Of a stretch of DNA of 64,000 nt, positions 45,576 through 52,912 are shown piece after piece (the first letter of the stretch is position 1; every line of letters starts with the position of its first letter). The notes beneath the pieces were generated by a model, which had not been told where the DNA came from, did not search any database, and saw only the letters and a list, made by a program, of their open reading frames with translations. The DNA is from Actinokineospora globicatena (lineage in GTDB: Bacteria; Actinomycetota; Actinomycetes; Mycobacteriales; Pseudonocardiaceae). The stretch lies in contig NZ_JAMTCR010000002.1 in the NCBI RefSeq assembly GCF_024171945.1, positions 2,790,001-2,854,000 on the forward strand. The letters run 5' to 3'. Position numbers and translations under genes: made by a program.

Positions 45576-46463
45576 TCAGCTGTCCTCGGGGGCTGGGTGG
45601 CGGGCGAAGGGGTGGCCGAGGGCGTCGGGTTCGGGGGTGGACAGCGCGGCCCTGAGGAAGCGGCGCATGACCGGGGAGTGCTCGTCGGGGCGCCAGCAGA
45701 CGGCGGACTCCGTTGTGGTGGTGTGCTGGCGGAGGGGGCGGGCGACCAGTCCGGGCCAGACCTGGGGGACGTGGTCGGTGGTGAGCAGGGCGACTCCCGC
45801 GCCGGATTCGACCAGGGCCAAGGCGTGCGGCACGGAGTCCGCGCGGTGCCGGGGTGCGACCGAGGACGGGGCGAAGTCGGTGTCGGACAAGGCCACGCGG
45901 TCGTCTGTGAGCTGAGTGAGGTCGACGCGTTCGGCGCTCGCGGCGGGGTGCGACTCGGGCAAGACGACCACCAGCGGCGCCCGGCTGATCACCGCGACCT
46001 CCAACCCGTTGGCCCGACGGGACGAGGTCCGGTGCAGCAGGCCCGCGTGCGCCTCCCGGTGGTGCACCCGGTCGAGCACCTCGGCGTCCGACACCTCGAC
46101 CAGCGCCAAGTCCACATCGGACCCCAGCGACCGCAGCAGCCGGGCGAGAAGGCGCGGGGCGATGGAGTGCCCGACCGCCAGTGCCAGCTTCCCGTGCGTG
46201 CCCAGGCCGACAGCGCGAACGGTCTCGGTGGTCGCGGACAGGTCGGCCAACAACCGGCGCGCGTGCTCGGCCAGCAGCCGCCCCGCGGCGGTGACCGTCA
46301 CCCCGCGCCCGTGGCGCACCAGCAACTCGACGCCCAGTTCCCGTTCCAGGGTCCGCAGCCGGACGGTCAGCGGCGGCTGGGTCATGTGCAGCCGTTCGGC
46401 GGCGCGGCTGATGGTGCCCTCCTCGGCCACCGCGAGGAAGCACTCCAGGTCCCGCACGTCCAT
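45576..46463 (-). CDS. LysR-family regulator of the aromatic-catabolism operon
   Basis: 295 residues. The N-terminal winged HTH is the LysR type: DLECFLAVAEEGTISRAAERL followed by HMTQPPLTVRLRTLERELG. The rest is the substrate-binding co-inducer domain (KLALAVGHSIAPRLLARLL onward). It is divergent from the flavin hydroxylase gene with a 127-bp gap, the classic LysR arrangement. It probably activates the hydroxylase and fusion-enzyme genes in response to an aromatic pathway intermediate and represses its own gene. The inducer is unknown. Confidence 0.92.
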   Translation of the reverse strand: MDVRDLECFLAVAEEGTISRAAERLHMTQPPLTVRLRTLERELGVELLVRHGRGVTVTAAGRLLAEHARRLLADLSATTETVRAVGLGTHGKLALAVGHSIAPRLLARLLRSLGSDVDLALVEVSDAEVLDRVHHREAHAGLLHRTSSRRANGLEVAVISRAPLVVVLPESHPAASAERVDLTQLTDDRVALSDTDFAPSSVAPRHRADSVPHALALVESGAGVALLTTDHVPQVWPGLVARPLRQHTTTTESAVCWRPDEHSPVMRRFLRAALSTPEPDALGHPFARHPAPEDS

Positions 46464-46497
46464 ACGCGCAGGCTATAGGAGAGGTGCGCAACACGTA

Positions 46498-46540
46498 TTG
46501 GACGTATGGCCCCCTGCTTCGCACACTCATCGGACGTACG
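46498..46540. promoter_or_regulatory. Possible LysR-regulator site
   Basis: The divergent gap holds two copies of a GGACGTA core, TTGGACGTATG (46498-46508) and CGGACGTACG (46531-46540), about three helical turns apart. This would suit a LysR tetramer, but no clear T-N11-A palindrome was defined. Confidence 0.3.
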
Positions 46541-46590
46541 CCGGGCCAGCCCGGGCGAGTGCGACGGTCCCCACCGGAGAGCGAGGCGTT

Positions 46591-48345
46591 GTGAGCACCC
46601 TGACCACCGATGTGCTGGTGATCGGCAGCGGACCGGCCGGGGCGTCGGCCGCGCTGTTCCTGGCCACCCACGGCGTCGACCACATCGTCATCACCAAGTA
46701 CCGCTGGACCGCGAACACCCCCCGCGCGCACATCACCAACCAGCGCACCGTGGAGATCCTGCGGGACCTGGGGATCGAGGACGACGTGCTCGCCCAGGGC
46801 ACCCCGCAGGACCTGATGGGCGACACCGTCTTCTGCACCAGCCTCACCGGCGACGAGATCGGCCGGGTGCGCACCTGGGGCACGCACCCCGCGCGCCGCG
46901 CCGACTACACGCTGGCCAGCCCGTCGAGCAACTGCGACCTCCCGCAGACCCTGCTCGAGCCGATCCTGATCGGCCACGCCGCCGAGCGCGGCAGCCGGGT
47001 CCGGTTCGACACCGAGTACCTGGGCCTGGAGCAGGACGACGACGGCGTCACGGTCACCGTGCGGGACCGCCTCTCGGGGCACACCTACCCGATCCGGGCC
47101 AAGTACGTCATCGGCGCCGACGGCGGCCGCAGCCAGGTCGCCAAGGACGTCGGGCTCCCGTTCGAGGGCCAGATGGACCTCGCGGGCAGCATGAACATCG
47201 TCTTCCACGCCGACCTGTCGCGGCTGGTCGAGCACCGGCCCAGCGTCCTGTACTGGGTGCTGCAGCCCGGTTCCGACATCGGCGGCATCGGCATGGGCCT
47301 GGTGCGGATGGTGCGGCCGTGGGACGAGTGGCTGATCGTGTGGGGCTACGACATCTCCGGCCCGCCGCCCGCGGTGGACGACGCGATGGCCACCAAGATC
47401 GTGCACGACCTCGTCGGCGACGACACGATCCCGGTCACCATCCGGTCCACCTCGCTGTGGGGCAACAACAAGATGTACGCCACCCGCTACCGCGCCGGTC
47501 GGGTCTTCTGCGCGGGCGACGCCGTGCACCGGCACCCGCCGTCAAACGGGCTCGGCTCCAACACCTCGATCCAGGACTCGTACAACCTGGCCTGGAAGCT
47601 GGCCATGGTGCTCAAGGGCCAGGCCGGACCGGGGCTGCTCGACAGCTACGACGCCGAGCGCGCGCCGATCGGCAAGCAGATCGTGCTGCGCGCCAACAAG
47701 TCCATCGAGGAGTTCGGCCCGATCTTCGAGGCGCTCGGCTTCACCGAGTCCGACGACGCCGCCGAGAAGGTCGCCAACATGCGGGCCAGGGCGGAGAACA
47801 CGCCGAAGGCCGCCGAACAGCGGATCGCGTTGCGCAAGGCGTTGGAGCTCAAGGATTACGAGTTCAACGCGCACGGCGTCGAACTCGGCCAGCGCTACGA
47901 CTCCGGCGCTGTCGTCACCGACGGCACCCCCGAGCCCGAGTACACCCGCGACCCCGAGCTGTTCTACCACCCGACAACCTGGCCGGGCGCTCGGCTGCCG
48001 CACTGCTGGCTCGGCGCGGGCGACGCCAAGGTCAGCACCCACGACCTCGCGGGCAAGGGCCGGTTCGCGCTGCTGACCGGGATCTCCGGCGAGGACTGGG
48101 TCGCCGCCGCCGAGACCGCGGCCGCGAAGCTGGGCGTCGAGATCGCCACCTACGTCATCGGCGCTGGCCGCGACCACATCGACCTCTACGACGACTGGTC
48201 GCGGTTGCGCGAGGTCGACGAGTCGGGTTGTGTGCTGGTCCGACCGGACGCGCACGTGGGCTGGCGGGCTTGGTCGCTGCCCGCCGACCCCGCCGGTGAC
48301 CTGACCTCGGCCCTCGCCCAGCTGCTCGACCGCACCGGGAACTGA
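46591..48345 (+). CDS. FAD-dependent aromatic hydroxylase (TfdB/phenol monooxygenase type)
   Basis: 584 residues from GTG at 46591 behind GGAGAG. The three flavin-hydroxylase signatures are present: VLVIGSGPAGASAA at the N-terminus, the DG motif GADGGRSQVAKDVG, and the GD motif GDAVHRHPPSNGLGSN. A thioredoxin-like C-terminal extension makes the length match 2,4-dichlorophenol and phenol hydroxylases. The enzyme uses NAD(P)H and O2 to hydroxylate a phenol. The next gene cleaves hydroxyquinol, so the likely job is making hydroxyquinol from a resorcinol-like or similar dihydroxylated substrate. The exact substrate is inferred from context. Confidence 0.92.
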   Translation: MSTLTTDVLVIGSGPAGASAALFLATHGVDHIVITKYRWTANTPRAHITNQRTVEILRDLGIEDDVLAQGTPQDLMGDTVFCTSLTGDEIGRVRTWGTHPARRADYTLASPSSNCDLPQTLLEPILIGHAAERGSRVRFDTEYLGLEQDDDGVTVTVRDRLSGHTYPIRAKYVIGADGGRSQVAKDVGLPFEGQMDLAGSMNIVFHADLSRLVEHRPSVLYWVLQPGSDIGGIGMGLVRMVRPWDEWLIVWGYDISGPPPAVDDAMATKIVHDLVGDDTIPVTIRSTSLWGNNKMYATRYRAGRVFCAGDAVHRHPPSNGLGSNTSIQDSYNLAWKLAMVLKGQAGPGLLDSYDAERAPIGKQIVLRANKSIEEFGPIFEALGFTESDDAAEKVANMRARAENTPKAAEQRIALRKALELKDYEFNAHGVELGQRYDSGAVVTDGTPEPEYTRDPELFYHPTTWPGARLPHCWLGAGDAKVSTHDLAGKGRFALLTGISGEDWVAAAETAAAKLGVEIATYVIGAGRDHIDLYDDWSRLREVDESGCVLVRPDAHVGWRAWSLPADPAGDLTSALAQLLDRTGN

Positions 48346-48363
48346 TCCGCCAGGAGGCACCTC

Positions 48364-50274
48364 GTGTCCGATTTCCGCTACTCCACCGGGCCGACGCGGG
48401 TCGTGTTCGGATCGCACACGCTGGCCGACGTGCGACCCGAGGTGGAGCGGCTCGGGCGCACGCGGGTCCTCGTGCTGGCCGACCCCGGTCTCGGCACGGT
48501 CGGCGACCGGGTGCGGGAGGCGCTCGGCGCGCTGGCGGTGGGCCGGTTCGACGGCGCCGTCATGCACACGCCGGTCGCGGTGACCGAGCAGGCACTGGCG
48601 CTGTTGCGCGAGGTTGGCGCTGACTGCGTCGTCGCGGTGGGCGGTGGCTCCACGACCGGACTGGCCAAGGCGCTGGCGGTCCGGACCGGCGTCGACCAGG
48701 TGATCCTGCCGACGACGTACGCCGGTTCCGAGGTCACGCCGGTGCTGGGGGAGACCGACGGCGGCACCAAGACGACCCGCTCGTCACCGGACATCCTCCC
48801 CGAGACGGTCATCTACGACGTCGAGCTGTCCAGGGGGCTGCCGCTGGGCATCACCGTGACCAGCGCGGTCAACGCCATGGCGCACGCCGTCGAGGCGCTC
48901 TACGCCCCGGACACCAACCCGGTGACCGACCGGCTCGCGCTGGAGGCGATCGAGCGGATCGCCCGCGCGCTGCGCCGGGTCAAGGCCGACCCGGCGGACG
49001 CCGACATCCGCGCCGACCTGCTGACCGGGGCGTGGCTGGCCGGGACCTGCCTCGGGTCCGTGGGCATGGGCCTGCACCACAAGCTCTGCCACACCCTCGG
49101 CGGCACCTACGGCCTCCCGCACTCGCCGACGCACGCCGTCGTCCTGCCGCACGCGCTCGCCTACAACGCGCCCTACGCCAAGGAAGCCGTGCGGCGCATC
49201 GGTGAGGCCCTCGGCAACCCGGACGCGCCCGCCGCGATCCACGACCTGCTCGTCGAGACCGGAGCGCCGACATCGTTGCGTGAACTCGGTCTGGCTGAAG
49301 GGGATCTGGCCCAGGCGGCCGAACTCGCCACCGCGAAGCCGTACCCGAACCCGGCGCCGCTGACCCAGGAAGGCCTGGCTGGGCTCCTGCGGGCGGCATG
49401 GGCGGGGGAGCGGCCGAGCCTCGGCGGTCCGCCCCGGCTCGACTGGCTCACCGACCAGGTTGTGTCCACGATCGCTGGACCACCGCGGCTGCGGCACCTG
49501 CTGGGCGACTTGGTCCGGCGGCTGCACGGGTTCGCCATCGACAACGACCTGACGCAGGCCGAGTGGCAAGCGGGTGTCGAGTTCCTGACCCGCACCGGGC
49601 AGCTGTGCGACGACAAGCGGCAGGAGTTCGTGCTGCTGTCGGACTCGCTCGGGGTGTCCAGTGTGGTCGACGCGCTGACCAACTCGCGCACGCCTGAGAC
49701 GACGCCGTCCGCGGTGCTTGGACCGTTCTATGTGGAGGGTCCGCCGGAGCTTGAGCACGGTACGGACGTCGCTGATGGGTTGCCCGGTGTCCCGCTGTAC
49801 GTCGAGGTCACCATCACCTCGACCGACGGGAGTCCGCTACCCGGGGCCGTTGTCGACATCTGGCAGTCCAATGAGGACGGCTTCTACGACGTGCAGCTCC
49901 CGGACCTCGAAGGGCCGGTGCTGCGCGGCCGGTTCCGCGCGGACGACGGCGGCCGGGTGCGGTTCTGGTCCATCCTGCCCTCGGAGTACCCGATCCCGGC
50001 CGACGGCACGGTGGGCGACATGCTCGCCGCCACCGGCCGCCACCCGTACCGCGCCCCGCACCTGCACTTCATGCTCGCCGCCGAGGGCCACCAGCGGCTG
50101 ATCACCCAGCTGTTCGTGGCGGGCGGCAAGTACCTGGACTCCGACGCGGTCTTCGGCGTCAAGCAGGACCTCGTGGTCGACTTCCCGGCGGGGACGGGCA
50201 CACCCCCGCCGGGGCGGCGGGTCACCGGCGAGTGGCGCGACCTGCGCTTCACCTTCCGGATCGCCCCGGCCTGA
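48364..50274 (+). CDS. Fusion of maleylacetate reductase and hydroxyquinol 1,2-dioxygenase
   Basis: 636 residues from GTG at 48364 with GGAGG upstream, 18 bp after the hydroxylase gene. Residues 1 to about 360 are an iron-alcohol-dehydrogenase-type maleylacetate reductase: VVAVGGGSTTGLAKALA for nucleotide, then MAHAVEALYA and GLHHKLCHTLGG with metal-site histidines. Residues from about 365 on are an intradiol dioxygenase. Its iron ligands are visible as the tyrosines of DGFYDVQ and PSEYPIP and the histidines of APHLHFML; the extra N-terminal helical domain of hydroxyquinol enzymes precedes them. The pair would turn hydroxyquinol into maleylacetate and then 3-oxoadipate. Usually these are separate genes. 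The frame is open through the junction with no sign of an indel. Confidence 0.93.
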   Translation: MSDFRYSTGPTRVVFGSHTLADVRPEVERLGRTRVLVLADPGLGTVGDRVREALGALAVGRFDGAVMHTPVAVTEQALALLREVGADCVVAVGGGSTTGLAKALAVRTGVDQVILPTTYAGSEVTPVLGETDGGTKTTRSSPDILPETVIYDVELSRGLPLGITVTSAVNAMAHAVEALYAPDTNPVTDRLALEAIERIARALRRVKADPADADIRADLLTGAWLAGTCLGSVGMGLHHKLCHTLGGTYGLPHSPTHAVVLPHALAYNAPYAKEAVRRIGEALGNPDAPAAIHDLLVETGAPTSLRELGLAEGDLAQAAELATAKPYPNPAPLTQEGLAGLLRAAWAGERPSLGGPPRLDWLTDQVVSTIAGPPRLRHLLGDLVRRLHGFAIDNDLTQAEWQAGVEFLTRTGQLCDDKRQEFVLLSDSLGVSSVVDALTNSRTPETTPSAVLGPFYVEGPPELEHGTDVADGLPGVPLYVEVTITSTDGSPLPGAVVDIWQSNEDGFYDVQLPDLEGPVLRGRFRADDGGRVRFWSILPSEYPIPADGTVGDMLAATGRHPYRAPHLHFMLAAEGHQRLITQLFVAGGKYLDSDAVFGVKQDLVVDFPAGTGTPPPGRRVTGEWRDLRFTFRIAPA

Positions 50275-50281
50275 TGAGGGG

Positions 50282-51064
50282 TCAGGCCAGGGCGGGGTCG
50301 TACTCCTCGGGGTGCACGGTGTTGCTGAGCAGCCTGCCGTGCGCGCCGAAGGTGAAGTGGGTCGGCCGCTCGCCGGTCTCGTCGAGTCCGAACAGGACGC
50401 CGTGGGACCGCAACCGGTGGGTGTCGCGGTGGTCGGCCACCGTCACCGAGGCGCACGGGATGACCTTCTCCCGCCAGGTGAACACGTAGATGCCGGGCCG
50501 CAGCTGGTACACCGAGTTCTGGTCGGTGTCGGCGAGGCCCTTCTCGGGGCCCGACAGGCACTGCCACGTGTACCAGTGCTCGCTGAGGTACACGTGCTCG
50601 TAGGCGTGCTGCTCGCTGTAGACCCACATGGTGCGCCTGCCGATGAGCGCGCGGGTCGGCGCGGGCGCCTCACCGGTGACGTCGGCGCCCTGGATGGTGG
50701 CCGGGGTGAACACCTGGGTGACCCGGGGGACGCCGCCGCCGTTGATGGTCGTGGTGACCACCAGCGCGCGCCCGGCCCGCAGGTCCAGGAACAGCGAGAC
50801 CGCCTCGGTGGGGCGGCCCTGCGGGTGGAACTGGGTGTAGTAGAGGTCCTCGTCGACCAGGAAGGTCTCGCACTGGTCGACCCCGTGGTCCCACTCGACC
50901 CGGGACCCGGTGAAGCTCGCCACCAGCACCGGCCCGTCGGCGCCCTCCAGGACCACCGACCGCCCGTGCAGGTCGCCCACCGTCGGCGCCTTGTTCTCGT
51001 CGAACCCGGGCGCCAGCCCGTCGAGCGGCAGCCAGGTCGAGGTGTCGGACAACGTCTCGGTCAT
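50282..51064 (-). CDS. MoaF-like protein 1
   Basis: 260 residues from ATG at 51064, with AAAGGAA upstream. The sequence resembles the MoaF family (named from a monoamine-regulon gene next to tyramine-metabolism genes). Conserved here are HAYEHVYLSEHWYTWQCLSG, the GEAPAPTRALIGRRTMWVYS stretch, and a central strand-rich fold suggesting a lipocalin-like barrel. The C-terminal MoaF segment (HTHRLRSHG-like and GVLFGLDETG) is present. It is homologous to the product of 60851-61615. It is convergent with the fusion-enzyme gene (7-bp gap) and divergent from the SDR. The biochemical function of the family is not established; a role in phenolic or amine catabolism is inferred from context. Confidence 0.82.
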   Translation of the reverse strand: MTETLSDTSTWLPLDGLAPGFDENKAPTVGDLHGRSVVLEGADGPVLVASFTGSRVEWDHGVDQCETFLVDEDLYYTQFHPQGRPTEAVSLFLDLRAGRALVVTTTINGGGVPRVTQVFTPATIQGADVTGEAPAPTRALIGRRTMWVYSEQHAYEHVYLSEHWYTWQCLSGPEKGLADTDQNSVYQLRPGIYVFTWREKVIPCASVTVADHRDTHRLRSHGVLFGLDETGERPTHFTFGAHGRLLSNTVHPEEYDPALA

Positions 51065-51142
51065 CGGTGTTCCTTTCCCGCGGGTTACGGCAGTCTTGGC
51101 CCTGCGCGAGCCGGGCGGAACCGCCCCCGACCGGCCCGTGCG

Positions 51143-51162
51143 GCACCGGACAAGGACGGTGC
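51143..51162. promoter_or_regulatory. Small inverted repeat in divergent MoaF1/SDR gap
   Basis: GCACCG (51143-51148) and CGGTGC (51157-51162) are separated by 8 bp in the 143-bp divergent gap. It may be an operator shared by both genes; this is weak evidence. Confidence 0.3.
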
Positions 51163-51207
51163 GCCGCAGACCAACCGCCCCCGCCCCGACGACCGCAGGA
51201 TGTGGCC

Positions 51208-51906
51208 ATGGACCTCGGCCTTGACGGCAGAAAAGCACTGGTCACCGGCGGTGCCTCCGGCATCGGCCAGGCCTGCGCGCGCGCACTGGAGGCCGAGGGC
51301 GCCACGGTCGCCGTGCTCGACCGCGCCCCGGGCGCCCGCTTCCGCGCCGACGTGACCGACTCGGACTCCCTCGCCGCCGCCGTCGCCTCGGCCGTCGACT
51401 GGCTCGGCGGCCTGGACATCGTCGTCGGCTGCGCGGGCATCTCCGGCCCGGTCGGCAACCTGCTGGTGGACACCTCGGCGGCCGACATCGCGGGCGTGCT
51501 GGCGGTGAACGTCCTGGGCCAACTCCTGCTCGCCAAGCACGTCTACCCGCACATGGGCTACGACGGCTCCATCGTCCTCATCGGCAGCGACTCCGCCTTC
51601 GTCTCCGTCCCCGGCATGGTCCCCTACAGCGCGTCGAAGGGGGCGGTGGTTTCCATGACGCGGGCGTTGGCGGTGGAATTCTCGCCGGTGCGGGTGAATT
51701 GCGTGTGTCCATCTATTGTGGACACGCCGATGGCTCGGGGGGATCTTGGAGATAGGGCCATCGATGAGGCCGAGTTCCCGGTGCAGGCGGCGGGAGATGT
51801 GGCCAACCAGGTGCTGTACCTGGCCTCGGAGCGGTCTCGAACGGTGAATGGGCAGGCGATCCTGACTGATTTCGGCTACTCCGCGCGGTCGGGATTCCCC
51901 GCCTGA
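51208..51906 (+). CDS. Short-chain dehydrogenase/reductase
   Basis: 232 residues from ATG at 51208. The classical SDR motifs are present: nucleotide site TGGASGIGQA, an aspartate at the end of strand 2 (VAVLDRA) that favours NAD(H), VGCAGISG in place of NNAG, and the catalytic YSASKGA. The C-terminal segment lacks a distinctive substrate loop. It is divergent from MoaF1 and probably belongs to the same aromatic or alcohol catabolic set. The substrate is unknown. Confidence 0.92.
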   Translation: MDLGLDGRKALVTGGASGIGQACARALEAEGATVAVLDRAPGARFRADVTDSDSLAAAVASAVDWLGGLDIVVGCAGISGPVGNLLVDTSAADIAGVLAVNVLGQLLLAKHVYPHMGYDGSIVLIGSDSAFVSVPGMVPYSASKGAVVSMTRALAVEFSPVRVNCVCPSIVDTPMARGDLGDRAIDEAEFPVQAAGDVANQVLYLASERSRTVNGQAILTDFGYSARSGFPA

Positions 51907-51921
51907 ACCCACTATTGGGGG

Positions 51922-51964
51922 ACCTAAGGCCCCATTAGGTATCCTAGCGTACATGCTACGCTAG
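51922..51964. promoter_or_regulatory. Two inverted repeats and a possible promoter before the DUF6879-NLR operon
   Basis: ACCTAA (51922-51927) and TTAGGT (51935-51940) form one inverted repeat. CTAGCGTA (51944-51951) and TACGCTAG (51957-51964) form a perfect 8-bp palindrome with a 5-base spacer. TATCCT at 51940-51945 could be a -10 box with TTGGGG at 51915. The region is unusually AT-rich for this genome, suiting a repressor-controlled promoter. Confidence 0.5.
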
Positions 51965-51993
51965 TCCTCTTGCCGCGCGCGAGAGGAGTCACA

Positions 51994-52290
51994 ATGTCGG
52001 CACGGGTGTGGACGCCGGATCCGACCGCGATCTTCCACCGGCGACTCGGGATCGCACCCACCGCTCCCGGCAGCGGCCGGGACCCGGACACCACGGGAAC
52101 CGGCGGTGAGAGTGGATGCCCTGATATCTGGGAACTCGACAACGGTGATGTGGCGGTGATCGGTCGTGACCTCACCGCGCATTACTCGGACCAACTCCCC
52201 GCAGGCGTTTCCGTCGGTCCGGGCGAAAGTCTCGTCATCATTCCCAAGGGAATGGCGCGCGCGGCGAAGAAAGACATCCCTGATGCGTGA
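51994..52290 (+). CDS. Small hypothetical protein, first gene of DUF6879-NLR operon
   Basis: 98 residues from ATG at 51994 behind GAGAGGAG. The tail is the recognisable part: WELDNGDVAVIGRDLTAHY then GVSVGPGESLVIIPKGMARAAK, a compact beta-rich sequence. Such small proteins are usually encoded directly upstream of DUF6879 proteins in actinobacteria. Its stop overlaps the next start by 8 bp, so the pair is translationally coupled. The N-terminal 40 residues look disordered. The function is unknown; an antitoxin-like or partner role is conceivable but unsupported by motif. Confidence 0.75.
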   Translation: MSARVWTPDPTAIFHRRLGIAPTAPGSGRDPDTTGTGGESGCPDIWELDNGDVAVIGRDLTAHYSDQLPAGVSVGPGESLVIIPKGMARAAKKDIPDA

Positions 52291-52912
52291 CTCGTCGGTC
52301 ATCTCCCGTCTAGCGACCGCCGAAGGTACCCGGTTGCTCGGCGACGCCTACCTCGATGACTTCAATGAACGCTTCTGGCGCATAGGGCGATCGGGGTTCT
52401 GGAAGCTGGAGCGGCTCCAGGACTTCCGAGAACCCACCGACGACAGCTGGGTGGCGTTCGACCAGGGCCGGTGGCAGGACGCGGTAGCGGCTCTGCGCGA
52501 GCGCAGGGGAGCGCTGACCGAGCACTACCGCAAGATCTCCGAACACGGATTCGAGACGTGGCGGGTCAGGGTTGTCGAGTGGCCGCTCACCGACTACCTG
52601 CGTTGGGAGTCGGAGTTGCTGGCCCTGCGCGACGAACTGGGTGGGCACACCAGGTTCCTGGACGCGAGCAGGGTCGAGCACCTGGAGTCAGCGGGCGTGC
52701 TGCCTGAATTGATCACCCTCGGCGACGAGGCTCTGTACCACCTGCTCTATGACGAAACCGGGCTGCAGCAGGGTGGCGTCCGGTACGACGACGAGGGCCT
52801 CGTGGTCGCCGTGCGCGAGTTCATCCAGGGCCTGTACAGCGTGGGTGCGACTGCTGAGGGGTTCATGGAGCGCGCGGCCGCTGAACAGCGGTCAACCCTC
52901 CCCCATGGGTGA
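52283..52912 (+). CDS. DUF6879-family protein
   Basis: 209 residues from ATG at 52283, inside the end of the preceding gene. The family pattern is clear: FNERFWRIGRSGFWKLERLQ, then EPTDDSWVAF, ERRGALTEHYRKI, and RVRVVEWPLTDYLRWESELL. The family is common in actinobacteria beside XRE or NB-ARC regulators and has no proven activity. The gene overlaps the NB-ARC gene start by 8 bp, so the three proteins are made together. This suggests the DUF6879 protein is an effector or partner of the receptor, which is inference from operon structure. Confidence 0.82.
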   Translation: MRDSSVISRLATAEGTRLLGDAYLDDFNERFWRIGRSGFWKLERLQDFREPTDDSWVAFDQGRWQDAVAALRERRGALTEHYRKISEHGFETWRVRVVEWPLTDYLRWESELLALRDELGGHTRFLDASRVEHLESAGVLPELITLGDEALYHLLYDETGLQQGGVRYDDEGLVVAVREFIQGLYSVGATAEGFMERAAAEQRSTLPHG

